Below are positions 17,888 to 26,602 of a DNA stretch of 64,000 bases, in pieces. The number at the start of each line of letters is the position of its first letter. The stretch's first letter is position 1. A program made the translations under genes and the position numbers. Source of the stretch: an uncultured Eubacteriales bacterium (GTDB taxonomy: Bacteria > Bacillota > Clostridia > Oscillospirales > Acutalibacteraceae); the NCBI GenBank assembly GCA_934454125.1, contig CAKSFA010000002.1, positions 62,001 through 126,000 on the forward strand. Reading direction: 5' to 3'. Below the pieces are notes generated by a model, which saw only the letters and a list, made by a program, of their open reading frames with translations, had not been told where the DNA came from and searched no databases.

Positions 17888-20073
17888 TGCAAGCTCTGGC
17901 ACACAGTGCAAACGAAACATACCCTGCACAAACCTACGCAGCACACATCACAGGGGTGTTTGAAAAAGCTGTTCATCACGCAACAGAAGCCGAACGCTAC
18001 AGCGTAAAAAGTGACGGACAGCTCAAAGCAATCGTGCAGCGCAGCGCCATCTGGCATGACCTTGGCAAGCTGGATCCACAAAATCAGGCTGTTTTGCGCG
18101 GCACTACCACGCAGTGCCATTTACCCGTCAACCATGTCGATGCAGGCACAGCCCTTTTAAAAGCAAGTAATAGCTTATACTCTGCAATCATCGTCTATTC
18201 GCACCATAAGGGGCTTCCAGAAATAGCTTCCGAATTGAACAGAGGAGAAAAAACGTTCCGAGGCGAAATACAAGACAACCAGAAACATACCGACAGCACA
18301 CTGCAAGCATTACTGGAGCAACACAGACAACTGACCCCGCTTGACCACAGAAACCCAGAATCTCCCTATAACGGTAACCGTGCGGTGTTCTTGCGCATGG
18401 CGCTTTCCTGTCTGGCAGATGCAGACCATACCGATACTGCCGCGGCATACGGCCAAGCGCCACAAGCAGAGCATATTCCACTCCTTCGTGCAGAAGAACG
18501 TCTGGCTGCCTTAGACCGTTATATTTCAAATCTCAGCGGCAGCGATACACGCAGCCAGCTCCGCAAAAACATGTATGCCGCTTGCCGCAATGTAGAGACG
18601 AACAGCAATTTCACTTCCTGCGACAGCCCCGTCGGCTCCGGCAAAACAACCGCTGTCATGGCACATCTGCTGCAACAGGCCATCAAACGCAATGCGCGCC
18701 GCATCTTCGTCGTCCTGCCTTACACCAATATCATTCAGCAGTCTGTCGATGTTTACCGAAACGCACTGGTTCTGCCAGGTGAAGACCCAGAAGCCATTGT
18801 TGCCGAGTTGCATTGCCGCGCAGACTTTCAAGACAAAGATACGCGATATCTCACCTCTCTATGGCGCGCACCAATCATCGTAACAACCGCCGTTGCTTTT
18901 TTCCAGACTCTGGCCTCCAATCGTCCCGCTACATTGCGTCGGCTGCACGAGCTTCCCGGCAGTGTCATCTTTGTAGACGAATCACACAACGCCCTTCCAC
19001 TGAGATTACTCCCTCTTGCCTGGCGCTGGATGAACACGCTGGCCGAAGAATGGAACTGTTATTGGGTTCTGGCCTCCGGCTCACTTGTTCGGTTCTGGCA
19101 ACTGCGCAGTCTGCAACCAATGCAACTGCCACAGCCAACAGTCACCGAACTGGTCGAGCCCACCCTGCGCAAACAACTGATGCAATATGAGCAAAACCGC
19201 ATCGCATTTCGGTGGCAACCCACACCCTTAAACCGTCAAGCACTAATCTCATGGGTACACAGTGTTCCCGGCCCACGCCTATTGATTGTAAACACCATAC
19301 AAAACGCCGCCGTCATTGCAGACAATTTCTCCAACACTTATGGTCGTGCACACGTTGAGCACTTATCCACCGCATTAACACCGCAAGACAGAAACGTAGT
19401 CATTCAGCGTGTAAAAGCACGGCTGCAAGATCCAACCGATACCAACTGGACGCTTGTTGCAACCTCTTGTGTAGAAGCCGGTGTTGATTTTTCCTTTCGC
19501 ACAGGATTCCGTGAAACAGCATCACTGCTCTCCCTGTTGCAAGCAGCCGGAAGAGTCAACCGACACGGCTCTGAGCGCGATGCTGAGATGTGGAGTTTTT
19601 CCATGCAAGAAGATTCCATGCTGAAACAGAATCTTGGTTTCGAACGATCAGAAAAAGTACTAAAAAGCTACCTTGCGCAAGATCTTCCAATCACACCGGA
19701 GCTCAGCACGCAATCTCTCAACGACGAGATCATACAAAGCGATCATATACTTGAAAAAATAAAAATGATTCAAGATTCAGAAGACAACCTGCAATTCAAA
19801 ACCGTGGCAGAGAAATTTCAGGTCATCGACTCCAACACCGTAACCGCCATAGTCGATGAAGCGCTCGCAAAAGCTATTCGTTTTGGAGGAGGTAACTGGC
19901 AACTGCTGCAAAAGCAGGCGCTCTCCATTCGAATCGAGAAAGTTCAAGCATGGCATTTAAAAGAGATTGCCAACAATATCTATCAATGGACCCTACCATA
20001 CGACTCATTTTTAGGATATATGCGTGGAGTATTAAACCTGGAAAAAGCAAAATTCGATACTCTAATCGTATAA
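17887..20073 (+). CDS. cas3: CRISPR Cas3 nuclease-helicase
   Basis: A 728-residue effector that unwinds and degrades target DNA after Cascade binding. The N-terminal HD nuclease shows ALAHSA, IWHDLGKLDP (His57-Asp58), LPVNHVDAG and YSHHKGLPE. The SF2 helicase follows: SPVGSGKTT Walker A near residue 250, FVDESHNALP (DExH-type box) near 365, and QAAGRVNRHG motif VI near 555. Nothing is broken. The gene follows cas7 with a one-base overlap; in canonical I-C loci cas3 leads the operon, so the order is rearranged. No cas4, cas1 or cas2 follows. Confidence 0.93.
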   Translation: MQALAHSANETYPAQTYAAHITGVFEKAVHHATEAERYSVKSDGQLKAIVQRSAIWHDLGKLDPQNQAVLRGTTTQCHLPVNHVDAGTALLKASNSLYSAIIVYSHHKGLPEIASELNRGEKTFRGEIQDNQKHTDSTLQALLEQHRQLTPLDHRNPESPYNGNRAVFLRMALSCLADADHTDTAAAYGQAPQAEHIPLLRAEERLAALDRYISNLSGSDTRSQLRKNMYAACRNVETNSNFTSCDSPVGSGKTTAVMAHLLQQAIKRNARRIFVVLPYTNIIQQSVDVYRNALVLPGEDPEAIVAELHCRADFQDKDTRYLTSLWRAPIIVTTAVAFFQTLASNRPATLRRLHELPGSVIFVDESHNALPLRLLPLAWRWMNTLAEEWNCYWVLASGSLVRFWQLRSLQPMQLPQPTVTELVEPTLRKQLMQYEQNRIAFRWQPTPLNRQALISWVHSVPGPRLLIVNTIQNAAVIADNFSNTYGRAHVEHLSTALTPQDRNVVIQRVKARLQDPTDTNWTLVATSCVEAGVDFSFRTGFRETASLLSLLQAAGRVNRHGSERDAEMWSFSMQEDSMLKQNLGFERSEKVLKSYLAQDLPITPELSTQSLNDEIIQSDHILEKIKMIQDSEDNLQFKTVAEKFQVIDSNTVTAIVDEALAKAIRFGGGNWQLLQKQALSIRIEKVQAWHLKEIANNIYQWTLPYDSFLGYMRGVLNLEKAKFDTLIV

Positions 20074-20091
20074 TATAAAAAACGCACTTAT

Positions 20092-20118
20092 AAAAACACC
20101 GGTTTGACCGGTGTTTTT
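20092..20118 (+). terminator. Terminator of the cas operon
   Basis: Perfect AAAAACACCGG/CCGGTGTTTTT stem around TTTGA, 19 bases beyond the cas3 stop. Confidence 0.92.
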
Positions 20119-20402
20119 CATTTTCAAATTTAAACCACAAAATACACACTCTACAATCCCAAAATTCTCTGCAAAGTGCCACACTCCATTCCTCATAAAA
20201 CACAGTCGTATCATACGCATTTCCTTCCCATCCCCAGCTGACTCAAAATTTCCAAACATACCACTTAAAAAATCATTCCCACACCTCTTCCATAAATCCC
20301 ATCTTCCTCACCCACAACCCAAAACCACGCTTTCCCTCTCAAAATAAATTTCTCTAAAATATCCTCCACTCACCTCATCTCTTAAAATTTTTATCTTCTC
20401 GT
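20119..20402 (+). other. C-rich, G-depleted gene-free tract, possible Rho site
   Basis: No gene or repeat array is seen here. Counting 20221-20400 by eye gives about 3 G in 180 bases on plus, with abundant C. A C-over-G bubble is the feature of rut sites, so it may back up the cas terminator in a Rho-dependent way. Inference only. Confidence 0.35.
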
Positions 20403-20431
20403 AAAAAAGACCGGCCCTTCAGCCAGTCTTT
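20403..20431 (-). terminator. Terminator of the RlmD-like gene
   Basis: On minus, AGACTGGC and GCCGGTCT arms followed by six T. Confidence 0.8.
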
Positions 20432-20530
20432 CATCCAAATCTCAAGTCCCACAATAAAATTATACATTTTTTCATAAATATAAATTTATATCTAAAAAGT
20501 TCCGTTTATTCATAATTTCATAACATTTGC

Positions 20531-20592
20531 TGGTCGCCAAACAGCACTTTTGGTTCGCTAATGGTCGCCAAACGCCAGTTTGTGGTCACATA
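20531..20592. repeat. Phased TGGTC direct repeats
   Basis: TGGTCGCCAAAC occurs at 20531 and 20562, with relatives TGGTTCGCTAAT at 20551 and TGGTCACATAA at 20583, the last overlapping the end of the methyltransferase gene. Intervals of 20, 11 and 21 bases are near multiples of a helical turn. Function unknown. Confidence 0.35.
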
Positions 20593-21974
20593 AAATACTC
20601 CAATTCCAGCCAAGCTACACTCTCCACATGCGGTGTATTCGGAAACATATCCACCGGCGTTACTTCACAAATGCGGTACCCTAATTGCGAAAATCGTTGC
20701 AAATCTCGCGCCAGTGTTGCCGGGTCGCACGAAACATAAACGATACGTTTTGCTCTCAGATCTGCCACCGTTTTAATCAGTTCCAAAGCACAACCCTTAC
20801 GTGGCGGATCCAACACAACCACGTCCGGCACTACCTTCCTCAACCCCAGTATTTCCGCCGTTTCCGCTGCATCCGCACACAAAAACTCCGCATTCAAAAT
20901 CCTATTATTTGCTGCATTTCTGCGTGCATTTTCCACCGCCTCCGGCACAATTTCCACCCCAATCAAACGCTCTGCCTGACGCGCCATCGAAAGCCCAATT
21001 GTACCCGTTCCACAGTATAAGTCCAACACAGTTTCAGTGCCTTGTAACGCCGCATATGCCCGTGCCACGGCATACAGTCGCTCCATCTGCGCCCAATTTA
21101 CCTGATAAAATGCCCGCGGCGCAATCTCAAATCGCAACCCAGCCAACTCATCGATAATCGTCTCACTGCCCCAAAGCACGCGGCATTGCGCTCCCAAAAC
21201 CACATTTGTATCTGCAAAATTGCTGTTGAGCACCACGCTTCTTAACTCCGGTAACTCCAAACGTAAACGCCGCACCAAATCGTCTTCACCCTGCAGAACA
21301 GCTGCATTTGCCACTACACAAACCATCAACTCACCCGTTCCTTGCGCCTGCCGCAAATACAAGTGCCGCAAAACTCCTTGGCCCGTTTTTTCGTCATAAA
21401 CAGAGTTCTCAGACTCCTGCATCCACGCCTGAAAAACCGCCATTACTTTCATAAATACAGGCGGCTGCAACGCACATTCTGTACAATCTACAATGCGGTG
21501 GCTACGCGCAGCATAAAAACCCATCACCAAACTACCGTCTGCCTGCTTTCCGATTGGTAACTGCGCTTTATTGCGATAGCCATCGCGCACAGTCGACCCA
21601 ATGATCGAGCGCACTGGCACATCTGTAAAACCGCCGATTCTTTGCAGCGCATCTCTCACTCGTTGTTCTTTCACACGCAGTTCCGCATCATATGTCATGT
21701 GGCGATAGGTACAACCACCGCACTTCATAAAATGTGGGCATTCCTGCGCAATTCGATCTAGAGAGGAATGCAACATCTCTTCTATTCTGCCAAAAGCGTA
21801 ACTGCCGGTTACCTTCAACAATTTTGCCCGCAAGATATCTCCCACCACAGTAAACGGCACAAATACAGGCATTCCATCATACCGGCCCACACCGCTTCCT
21901 TCCGCAGTCATTCCGGTAATCTCCAATGTTACAATATCGTTTTTTTTTGCTGTAAACTGCTTGTTCTTTTTCAA
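20586..21974 (-). CDS. 23S rRNA (uracil-5-)-methyltransferase, RlmD/RlmCD-like
   Basis: A 462-residue SAM-dependent RNA m5U methyltransferase. The N-terminal TRAM domain (DIVTLEITGMTAEGSGVGR) is followed by CPHFMKCGGCTYRH, the [4Fe-4S] cysteines. The catalytic domain has VLDLYCGTGTIGL for SAM, VVLDPPRKGC, and YVSCDPATLARDL with the nucleophilic cysteine. Length fits the family. The start is TTG at 21974 with a weak AAGGGCG site. Whether it acts on U1939, U747 or both cannot be read here. A sigma-A promoter lies at 22007-22035. Confidence 0.9.
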   Translation of the reverse strand: MKKNKQFTAKKNDIVTLEITGMTAEGSGVGRYDGMPVFVPFTVVGDILRAKLLKVTGSYAFGRIEEMLHSSLDRIAQECPHFMKCGGCTYRHMTYDAELRVKEQRVRDALQRIGGFTDVPVRSIIGSTVRDGYRNKAQLPIGKQADGSLVMGFYAARSHRIVDCTECALQPPVFMKVMAVFQAWMQESENSVYDEKTGQGVLRHLYLRQAQGTGELMVCVVANAAVLQGEDDLVRRLRLELPELRSVVLNSNFADTNVVLGAQCRVLWGSETIIDELAGLRFEIAPRAFYQVNWAQMERLYAVARAYAALQGTETVLDLYCGTGTIGLSMARQAERLIGVEIVPEAVENARRNAANNRILNAEFLCADAAETAEILGLRKVVPDVVVLDPPRKGCALELIKTVADLRAKRIVYVSCDPATLARDLQRFSQLGYRICEVTPVDMFPNTPHVESVAWLELEYFM

Positions 21975-22006
21975 GTTCGTCTGCGCCCTTTTTTGATTTT
22001 GTATTT

Positions 22007-22035
22007 ATTGTATCATCACAATTTTCAAAATACAA
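22007..22035 (-). promoter_or_regulatory. Promoter of the RlmD-like gene
   Basis: TTGTAT (22030-22035), 17-bp spacer, TACAAT (22007-22012) preceded by TGA (extended -10). Confidence 0.6.
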
Positions 22036-22098
22036 CCGCTAGAATCCAATTGTATCTTTCCATAAAATACAGAAAAAGGTAATAAAACAAAATTTTTT

Positions 22099-22120
22099 TA
22101 CAAATATTGTTATATTTGTA
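22099..22120. repeat. Perfect 9-bp inverted repeat, operator-like
   Basis: TACAAATAT and ATATTTGTA around TGTT, in the gap between the divergent RlmD-like gene and the carbonic anhydrase. No T-run, so probably a protein site if functional. The rest of this 367-bp gap holds the two promoters and nothing else I can identify. Confidence 0.45.
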
Positions 22121-22206
22121 TAGAGTATCTATCAAAAACCACTGATATTTTGACACCATAGGCTTTTTGCGCAAAAAACATAAATTTTATTCATGCAAAA
22201 GCACCA

Positions 22207-22235
22207 TTGTTTTCTTGCAATAACCTCGGTATACT
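22207..22235 (+). promoter_or_regulatory. Promoter of the carbonic anhydrase gene
   Basis: TTGTTT (22207-22212), 17-bp spacer, TATACT (22230-22235); the leader to the ATG is about 100 bases. Confidence 0.55.
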
Positions 22236-22341
22236 TCACATGTAACGCCATCCAATTTTTTCTGCATAAATTAAGAAAAATCTGGATAAAATAATGGCAG
22301 AAACGATAACTTTGAATTCAGTGAAAGAAAGGTAGTAAAAC

Positions 22342-23082
22342 ATGAAAAAAATTTTAATTGCACTCCTGGCTTGCAGCGCAATTGCGATTGGCGCAACCGC
22401 TTGTGGCACAACAGATAATGCTACATCAAACAATGCCGTTGCAAGCACAACTTCTTCAGCAGTATCACAAACTGCAAATCCCGATTACCAAAAACCACAA
22501 AATATCACAACCGCAGACGCTGCTCAACAGGCACTAATTGCCGGTAATAAAGCATATCAAGACGGTAACCTGAACATCGCAGCTACAAATGCAGACAGAA
22601 CTGATTTGTCTGAAAACGGTCAAAAGCCTTATGCAGTTGTAATCACCTGCTCTGACTCCCGCGTACCACCCGAGTTGATTTTTAACAGTGGACTGGGCGA
22701 GTTGTTCACCATTCGCACCGCAGGCAACGTGGTGGCAGATTTTGAAACCGGCAGCGTAGAATACGGCGTAGATCATCTTGGCGCACCGTTGATTGTTGTT
22801 ATGGGTCATACCAAATGCGGTGCTGTTGCAGGCGCCATTGAAGGCCATGCAGAAGGTCATGTAGAAGATATCATTCACGACATTGCTCCTTCCGTAGAGC
22901 AGGCAAGACAAAATGCACAAAACGATGCACAAATTGCATCTTTAGCCGAGGAATACAATGTCCAAAACAGTATTGCCAAACTGAGAGAAAGCGAAATCCT
23001 GAAAAAAGCAGAAGCAGAAGGAAAAGTAAAAATCGTTGGTGCCTTGTATGACATCACGACTGGCGCAGTACGTTATCTATAA
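22342..23082 (+). CDS. Exported beta-class carbonic anhydrase, probable lipoprotein
   Basis: A 246-residue zinc enzyme interconverting CO2 and bicarbonate. The zinc ligands of beta-CAs are present: ITCSDSRVPPE (Cys and the Asp-Arg pair) and MGHTKCGAVAG (His and Cys). FTIRTAGNVV is also conserved. Unusually, residues 1-21 are a signal peptide ending ATAC, a lipobox-like site, followed by a Ser/Thr/Asn-rich spacer to about residue 50. Most beta-CAs are cytosolic; this one should sit on the outer face of the membrane. ATG at 22342 has AAAGAAAGGTAG upstream. Confidence 0.9.
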   Translation: MKKILIALLACSAIAIGATACGTTDNATSNNAVASTTSSAVSQTANPDYQKPQNITTADAAQQALIAGNKAYQDGNLNIAATNADRTDLSENGQKPYAVVITCSDSRVPPELIFNSGLGELFTIRTAGNVVADFETGSVEYGVDHLGAPLIVVMGHTKCGAVAGAIEGHAEGHVEDIIHDIAPSVEQARQNAQNDAQIASLAEEYNVQNSIAKLRESEILKKAEAEGKVKIVGALYDITTGAVRYL

Positions 23083-23097
23083 GTAAAATCAAACAGC

Positions 23098-23136
23098 AAA
23101 AAACTCCGTATCCTTGTTAAAGATACGGAGTTTTTT
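23098..23136. terminator. Bidirectional terminator
   Basis: A 15-bp perfect stem, AAAAAACTCCGTATC with its complement, serving the carbonic anhydrase and the convergent plsC gene, whose stop lies at its edge. Confidence 0.92.
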
Positions 23137-24097
23137 AATCGTTCTTTTCAGAATCTTTTTGTTGTTTTGCGCCAACACGCCAAAATGCATCTTCATCATG
23201 TAAAGGCCGTCTGGAATAAGCCTTTCCGCCACTCTTCAGCAAATGCTCCATTTGCATATACACACTCTCCCGCAGCTGACGCACCGATTTACGATGCGAT
23301 CCACAATCCTTGGGATAAACTGGATCTCCTACCGTTAGTGTGATACAAGCGCCACGTTTCAATAGTCTCCACAGTCCTTTGCGTTCTCGCGGGGTAATCA
23401 CAACCGGTAGCACGGGTGCATTTGCATTTACGGCAATGGCAAATGCACCATCGCTGAATTTCCGTAAATGGTCGCAGTATAATTCAATGCTACCCTCTGG
23501 GTAAACCCCGATTACTCTGCCATTTTGAACAGCATTGGTCATTTCTGTCATAAAATGACGCAGACCCGTCACGGTCGTGCTAATGGGCACGCAATCAAAA
23601 AAACGAATAAATGGTCCCACAACCGGTATCTGAAAATTTCCTTCCATTGAGGTCATAACCAGCTTGCGCGGGGTTGTCAGCACACCAAGCCATGTGCAGT
23701 CCATCGGATGCACATGATTGCAGGTAAGCACAAAGCCGCGGTGCTGCTTACTCAACATTTGAATTTTGCGCTTGCCCTCCTGCTTTAAACCAAACACAAA
23801 GGTACTCATCAGCGTCAGTAGCGGGATAATAATCACAAAATAAATGAAAAAACTCAGTGCACGACGCAGCAAATTGGTTGGTAACAGCTTTTTCATTTCC
23901 GCAACATTTTTAGCAGCAAATTTTTCAGCTGCTTCTTTTACAGTTTCTGCCGTTTCCTTGACGATAATCCGCTCTTTTGTCAGCGTTTTTTGCGCTATTT
24001 GGCGCTCTGAATCCGGCTGTTGCGCAAGCGGCAATGAACACTCTTCTATTGACTGCAAAGAGGTATCCGGTATCTCTGCATTGATTTTATTCGGCAT
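23135..24097 (-). CDS. plsC: 1-acyl-sn-glycerol-3-phosphate acyltransferase (PlsC family)
   Basis: A 320-residue membrane enzyme acylating lysophosphatidate for phospholipid synthesis. CNHVHPMD is the catalytic H-x4-D box, and GVYPEGSIEL the glycerol-phosphate EGT-like box. A membrane helix (about 85-110) precedes the domain. The first 75 residues are a polar, helical extension rich in Glu/Lys/Ala (KETAETVKEAAEKFAAK) that ordinary PlsC lacks; its role is unknown. ATG at 24097 has GAGGAG nearby; a frame to 24133 is longer but unsupported. It overlaps the preceding glycosyltransferase by 11 bp, suggesting a membrane-lipid operon. Confidence 0.88.
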   Translation of the reverse strand: MPNKINAEIPDTSLQSIEECSLPLAQQPDSERQIAQKTLTKERIIVKETAETVKEAAEKFAAKNVAEMKKLLPTNLLRRALSFFIYFVIIIPLLTLMSTFVFGLKQEGKRKIQMLSKQHRGFVLTCNHVHPMDCTWLGVLTTPRKLVMTSMEGNFQIPVVGPFIRFFDCVPISTTVTGLRHFMTEMTNAVQNGRVIGVYPEGSIELYCDHLRKFSDGAFAIAVNANAPVLPVVITPRERKGLWRLLKRGACITLTVGDPVYPKDCGSHRKSVRQLRESVYMQMEHLLKSGGKAYSRRPLHDEDAFWRVGAKQQKDSEKND

Positions 24098-25232
24098 GTC
24101 CGCTCCTCTCCTCAAAATCATGAATGGCATCATTAAACATTAACTCTGCCTGCTTAACCGACTCCGAAACACGATAAGTATTGCCCTGCTTTGCATATTT
24201 GGTAGACATAATCGCGCGCATTTCAGGGTTTTCGATCCAATAATCAATTTTGCGCGCCAAATCTGCCGGGTCATCCGCTGCAAACAGACTGCGGTCATCC
24301 AGCGCAAACTGCACCGTAGCAGATTTTGGCGAATTGCTGATCACTGGCACCAAACCGCAGGCAAAAGCCTCCATGCAGGCGATAGCTTCGCTTTCTACAT
24401 ATGCAGCATGCACATACAAATCGCATGAATTAATCAATGCAATCAACTCTTCCTTGCTGTAAAAACCAAAAATTGGCGGGTTGGAAAGATACTCTCCCTG
24501 CTTGCGCAATGCCTTTTCACACGGTCCTTTGCCAGCCAAATAAATCTGAATCCGATCTGCATATTTCGAGCGTCCGGCAGCCTCCAGCAATACGTGCTGC
24601 TTTTTTTCATAAGAAAGCCGACCGATCATTAAAATATTAAATCGCTCAGGGTCTGTTACCTTTTCTTCCAGCTCCATAGGGCGAAATTCATCGTCCACAC
24701 CATTACTGATCACATATAATTTCTGTTTATAACCATTTTTACGCAACTGCTCTGCAATAAATCGGGAGGGACAATGAATATGATGAAAGTCCTTATAGAA
24801 ATAGCGGTGGAAAAAGCGGTAAATCCCCACCGAAAGCAGTTCCACCTTCTCGCAATGTATGTTATACGTAATATTTTCTGGCTGCAAATGAAATGCCGCC
24901 GAGGTCGGAATCCCTATTTCACGGGCAATTTTGGCAGCCTTACGTTCAAAGGGAAACGGCAGAAAAAAATGTACAATATCTGCGCCAACAAATGCCTTGC
25001 GAAAAACCGCTTCATCTGGCTCAGCAAAACAAAAACCTTGTTTATGGCTGATTTTTGTCACCAGCCGATATTGCGCCTCAGGCACACCAAATTTATCCTT
25101 ACCAGATTCCCCAATAGAAACTACACCGACTTGATGCCCACGCTGCCGCAACATTTGAGCAAAGCGACGGGCAGTCATTGTCGTTCCATTATTTTCCTCA
25201 TCAAACATATCAACCACAAGAACGATTCTCAA
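24087..25232 (-). CDS. Family 4 glycosyltransferase, probable glycolipid synthase
   Basis: A 381-residue GT-B enzyme. IVLVVDMFDEENNGTTMTARRFA, then HIHCPSRFIAEQL, NILMIGRLSYEKK and VESEAIACMEAFACGLVPV (E-x7-E) follow the pattern of diacylglycerol glucosyltransferases and PimB-like enzymes. The overlap with plsC supports a lipid acceptor, but a free-standing polysaccharide role cannot be excluded. TTG at 25232 is chosen for its GGAGGGG site; an upstream ATG at 25256 lacks one. Confidence 0.8.
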   Translation of the reverse strand: MRIVLVVDMFDEENNGTTMTARRFAQMLRQRGHQVGVVSIGESGKDKFGVPEAQYRLVTKISHKQGFCFAEPDEAVFRKAFVGADIVHFFLPFPFERKAAKIAREIGIPTSAAFHLQPENITYNIHCEKVELLSVGIYRFFHRYFYKDFHHIHCPSRFIAEQLRKNGYKQKLYVISNGVDDEFRPMELEEKVTDPERFNILMIGRLSYEKKQHVLLEAAGRSKYADRIQIYLAGKGPCEKALRKQGEYLSNPPIFGFYSKEELIALINSCDLYVHAAYVESEAIACMEAFACGLVPVISNSPKSATVQFALDDRSLFAADDPADLARKIDYWIENPEMRAIMSTKYAKQGNTYRVSESVKQAELMFNDAIHDFEERSGHAE

Positions 25233-25419
25233 GGTTACCCCTCCAACTAACTCCAATCAAATCCCATCAAAATACCGCCCGCAAAGCAAACGCCATGCAG
25301 AACATCATCAGCGCTTCGGGCTGCCACGCCCCGATTGCGCCTGCTGTATTCTCATACCAAAATGATACAATTCCTCTGCAAATCATTCTGGTTTCATCAA
25401 TATCATACCAAATAACCGG

Positions 25420-26373
25420 TTAATTTGCCACATTATTCTGTACATTCCCTTGTAAAAAAGCTTCAATATTCTCTGCTGCCACAGCAATCAATCTGCTTCT
25501 GGCATGCTTTGAAGCCCATGCGATGTGCGGGGTAATCAAGCAGTTCTTTGCTGTAAGCAACGGGTTATCCGCCTTAGGCGGTTCTGTAGAAAGCACATCC
25601 AAACCAGCTGCATACAGCTTACCGCTGTTGAGCGCATCGGCAAGCGCCTGCTCATCGATAACCGCTCCACGGGAAGTATTAATTAATACTGCGGTAGAAC
25701 GCATCTGATCCAAAGCAGCCTGATCAATCAGTCGTTCTGTTTGCGGTGTAAGCGGACAGTGCAGCGTCACCACATCGCTCTGGCGCAGAAGTTCTTCAAA
25801 GCTAACTTGTTTACAGCCCTGCGGAAGCTCCTTGGTGTTGCGGCTATATATCAGCACATTCATCTCCAGTGCAAGCGCAATTTTTGCCACCGCCTTCCCA
25901 ATATTTCCAAATCCAACAATACCCATAGTGCTGCCTGCCACATCCAGCAGTTCCGCATTCCAGTAACAAAAATGGCGACTCTTAACCCAATCCCCGTTAT
26001 GAACGCTTTGACTATGCTGCTCAATCCGGTTTGTAATACCAAACAGTAATGCAAATACAAACTGCGCCACCGCATTGGTGCAATAAGTGGGCACATTGCA
26101 AACTGGTATCCCACGCTCCTTTGCTGCGGCACAGTCGATGACATTATAACCTGTCGAAAGCGTACCGATATATTGCAACTTGGGCAAAGCGCGAATTACC
26201 TCTGCAGTAATCACCGTTTTGTTCGTGATTAAAATCTCCGCATCTTTTGCCCGCTCAACAATCTCCTCCGGTCGGGTGGATTCATAAACAGCCAGCTCAC
26301 CCAATGCGGTAAGCGGCGCCCAGCTAACATCACCGGGATTAGTCGTATAGCCGTCTAAAATACAGATGTTCAC
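25420..26373 (-). CDS. D-isomer 2-hydroxyacid dehydrogenase
   Basis: A 317-residue NAD-dependent dehydrogenase of the glycerate/hydroxypyruvate reductase type. The cofactor motif is MGIVGFGNIGKAVAKIA. Catalytic residues are visible: Arg in INTSRGAVIDE, Glu in LSTEPP and His in LITPHIAWAS. Similar to HprA; D-lactate or phosphoglycerate dehydrogenase are less likely given length and the absence of an ACT domain. The start is GTG at 26373 with GAGAGG upstream, below a strong promoter. Monocistronic. Confidence 0.9.
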   Translation of the reverse strand: MNICILDGYTTNPGDVSWAPLTALGELAVYESTRPEEIVERAKDAEILITNKTVITAEVIRALPKLQYIGTLSTGYNVIDCAAAKERGIPVCNVPTYCTNAVAQFVFALLFGITNRIEQHSQSVHNGDWVKSRHFCYWNAELLDVAGSTMGIVGFGNIGKAVAKIALALEMNVLIYSRNTKELPQGCKQVSFEELLRQSDVVTLHCPLTPQTERLIDQAALDQMRSTAVLINTSRGAVIDEQALADALNSGKLYAAGLDVLSTEPPKADNPLLTAKNCLITPHIAWASKHARSRLIAVAAENIEAFLQGNVQNNVAN

Positions 26374-26425
26374 AGGAAATACCTCTCTTTATATCAATCA
26401 TGACAAAATGCTACGAATAGCAATG

Positions 26426-26454
26426 ATTATACCACATGTACTCTGTTTTTGCAA
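26426..26454 (-). promoter_or_regulatory. Promoter of the hydroxyacid dehydrogenase gene
   Basis: TTGCAA (26449-26454), 17-bp spacer, TATAAT (26426-26431) with TGG before it. Confidence 0.8.
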
Positions 26455-26529
26455 TTTGTATTATACCCTGTTTTTGTGTCATCTTTTTGTGGGATAGCGG
26501 CAAAAAAGGCGTTTCCTGACAGCAAATGA

Positions 26530-26558
26530 TTGACCGGCAGCCCATTTGCCAATATAAT
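26530..26558 (+). promoter_or_regulatory. Promoter of the LbH protein gene
   Basis: TTGACC (26530-26535), 17-bp spacer, TATAAT (26553-26558). Confidence 0.8.
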
Positions 26559-26602
26559 AAAGAAACAAGAAAAATCCCGTGCAGCAGAAAGGAGATCCCG
26601 CT

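Noticed and set aside
20119..20580. A CRISPR array downstream of cas3
   Set aside because: Read on both strands for repeated 25-40-mers; only the short TGGTC repeats were found, with wrong length and spacing.
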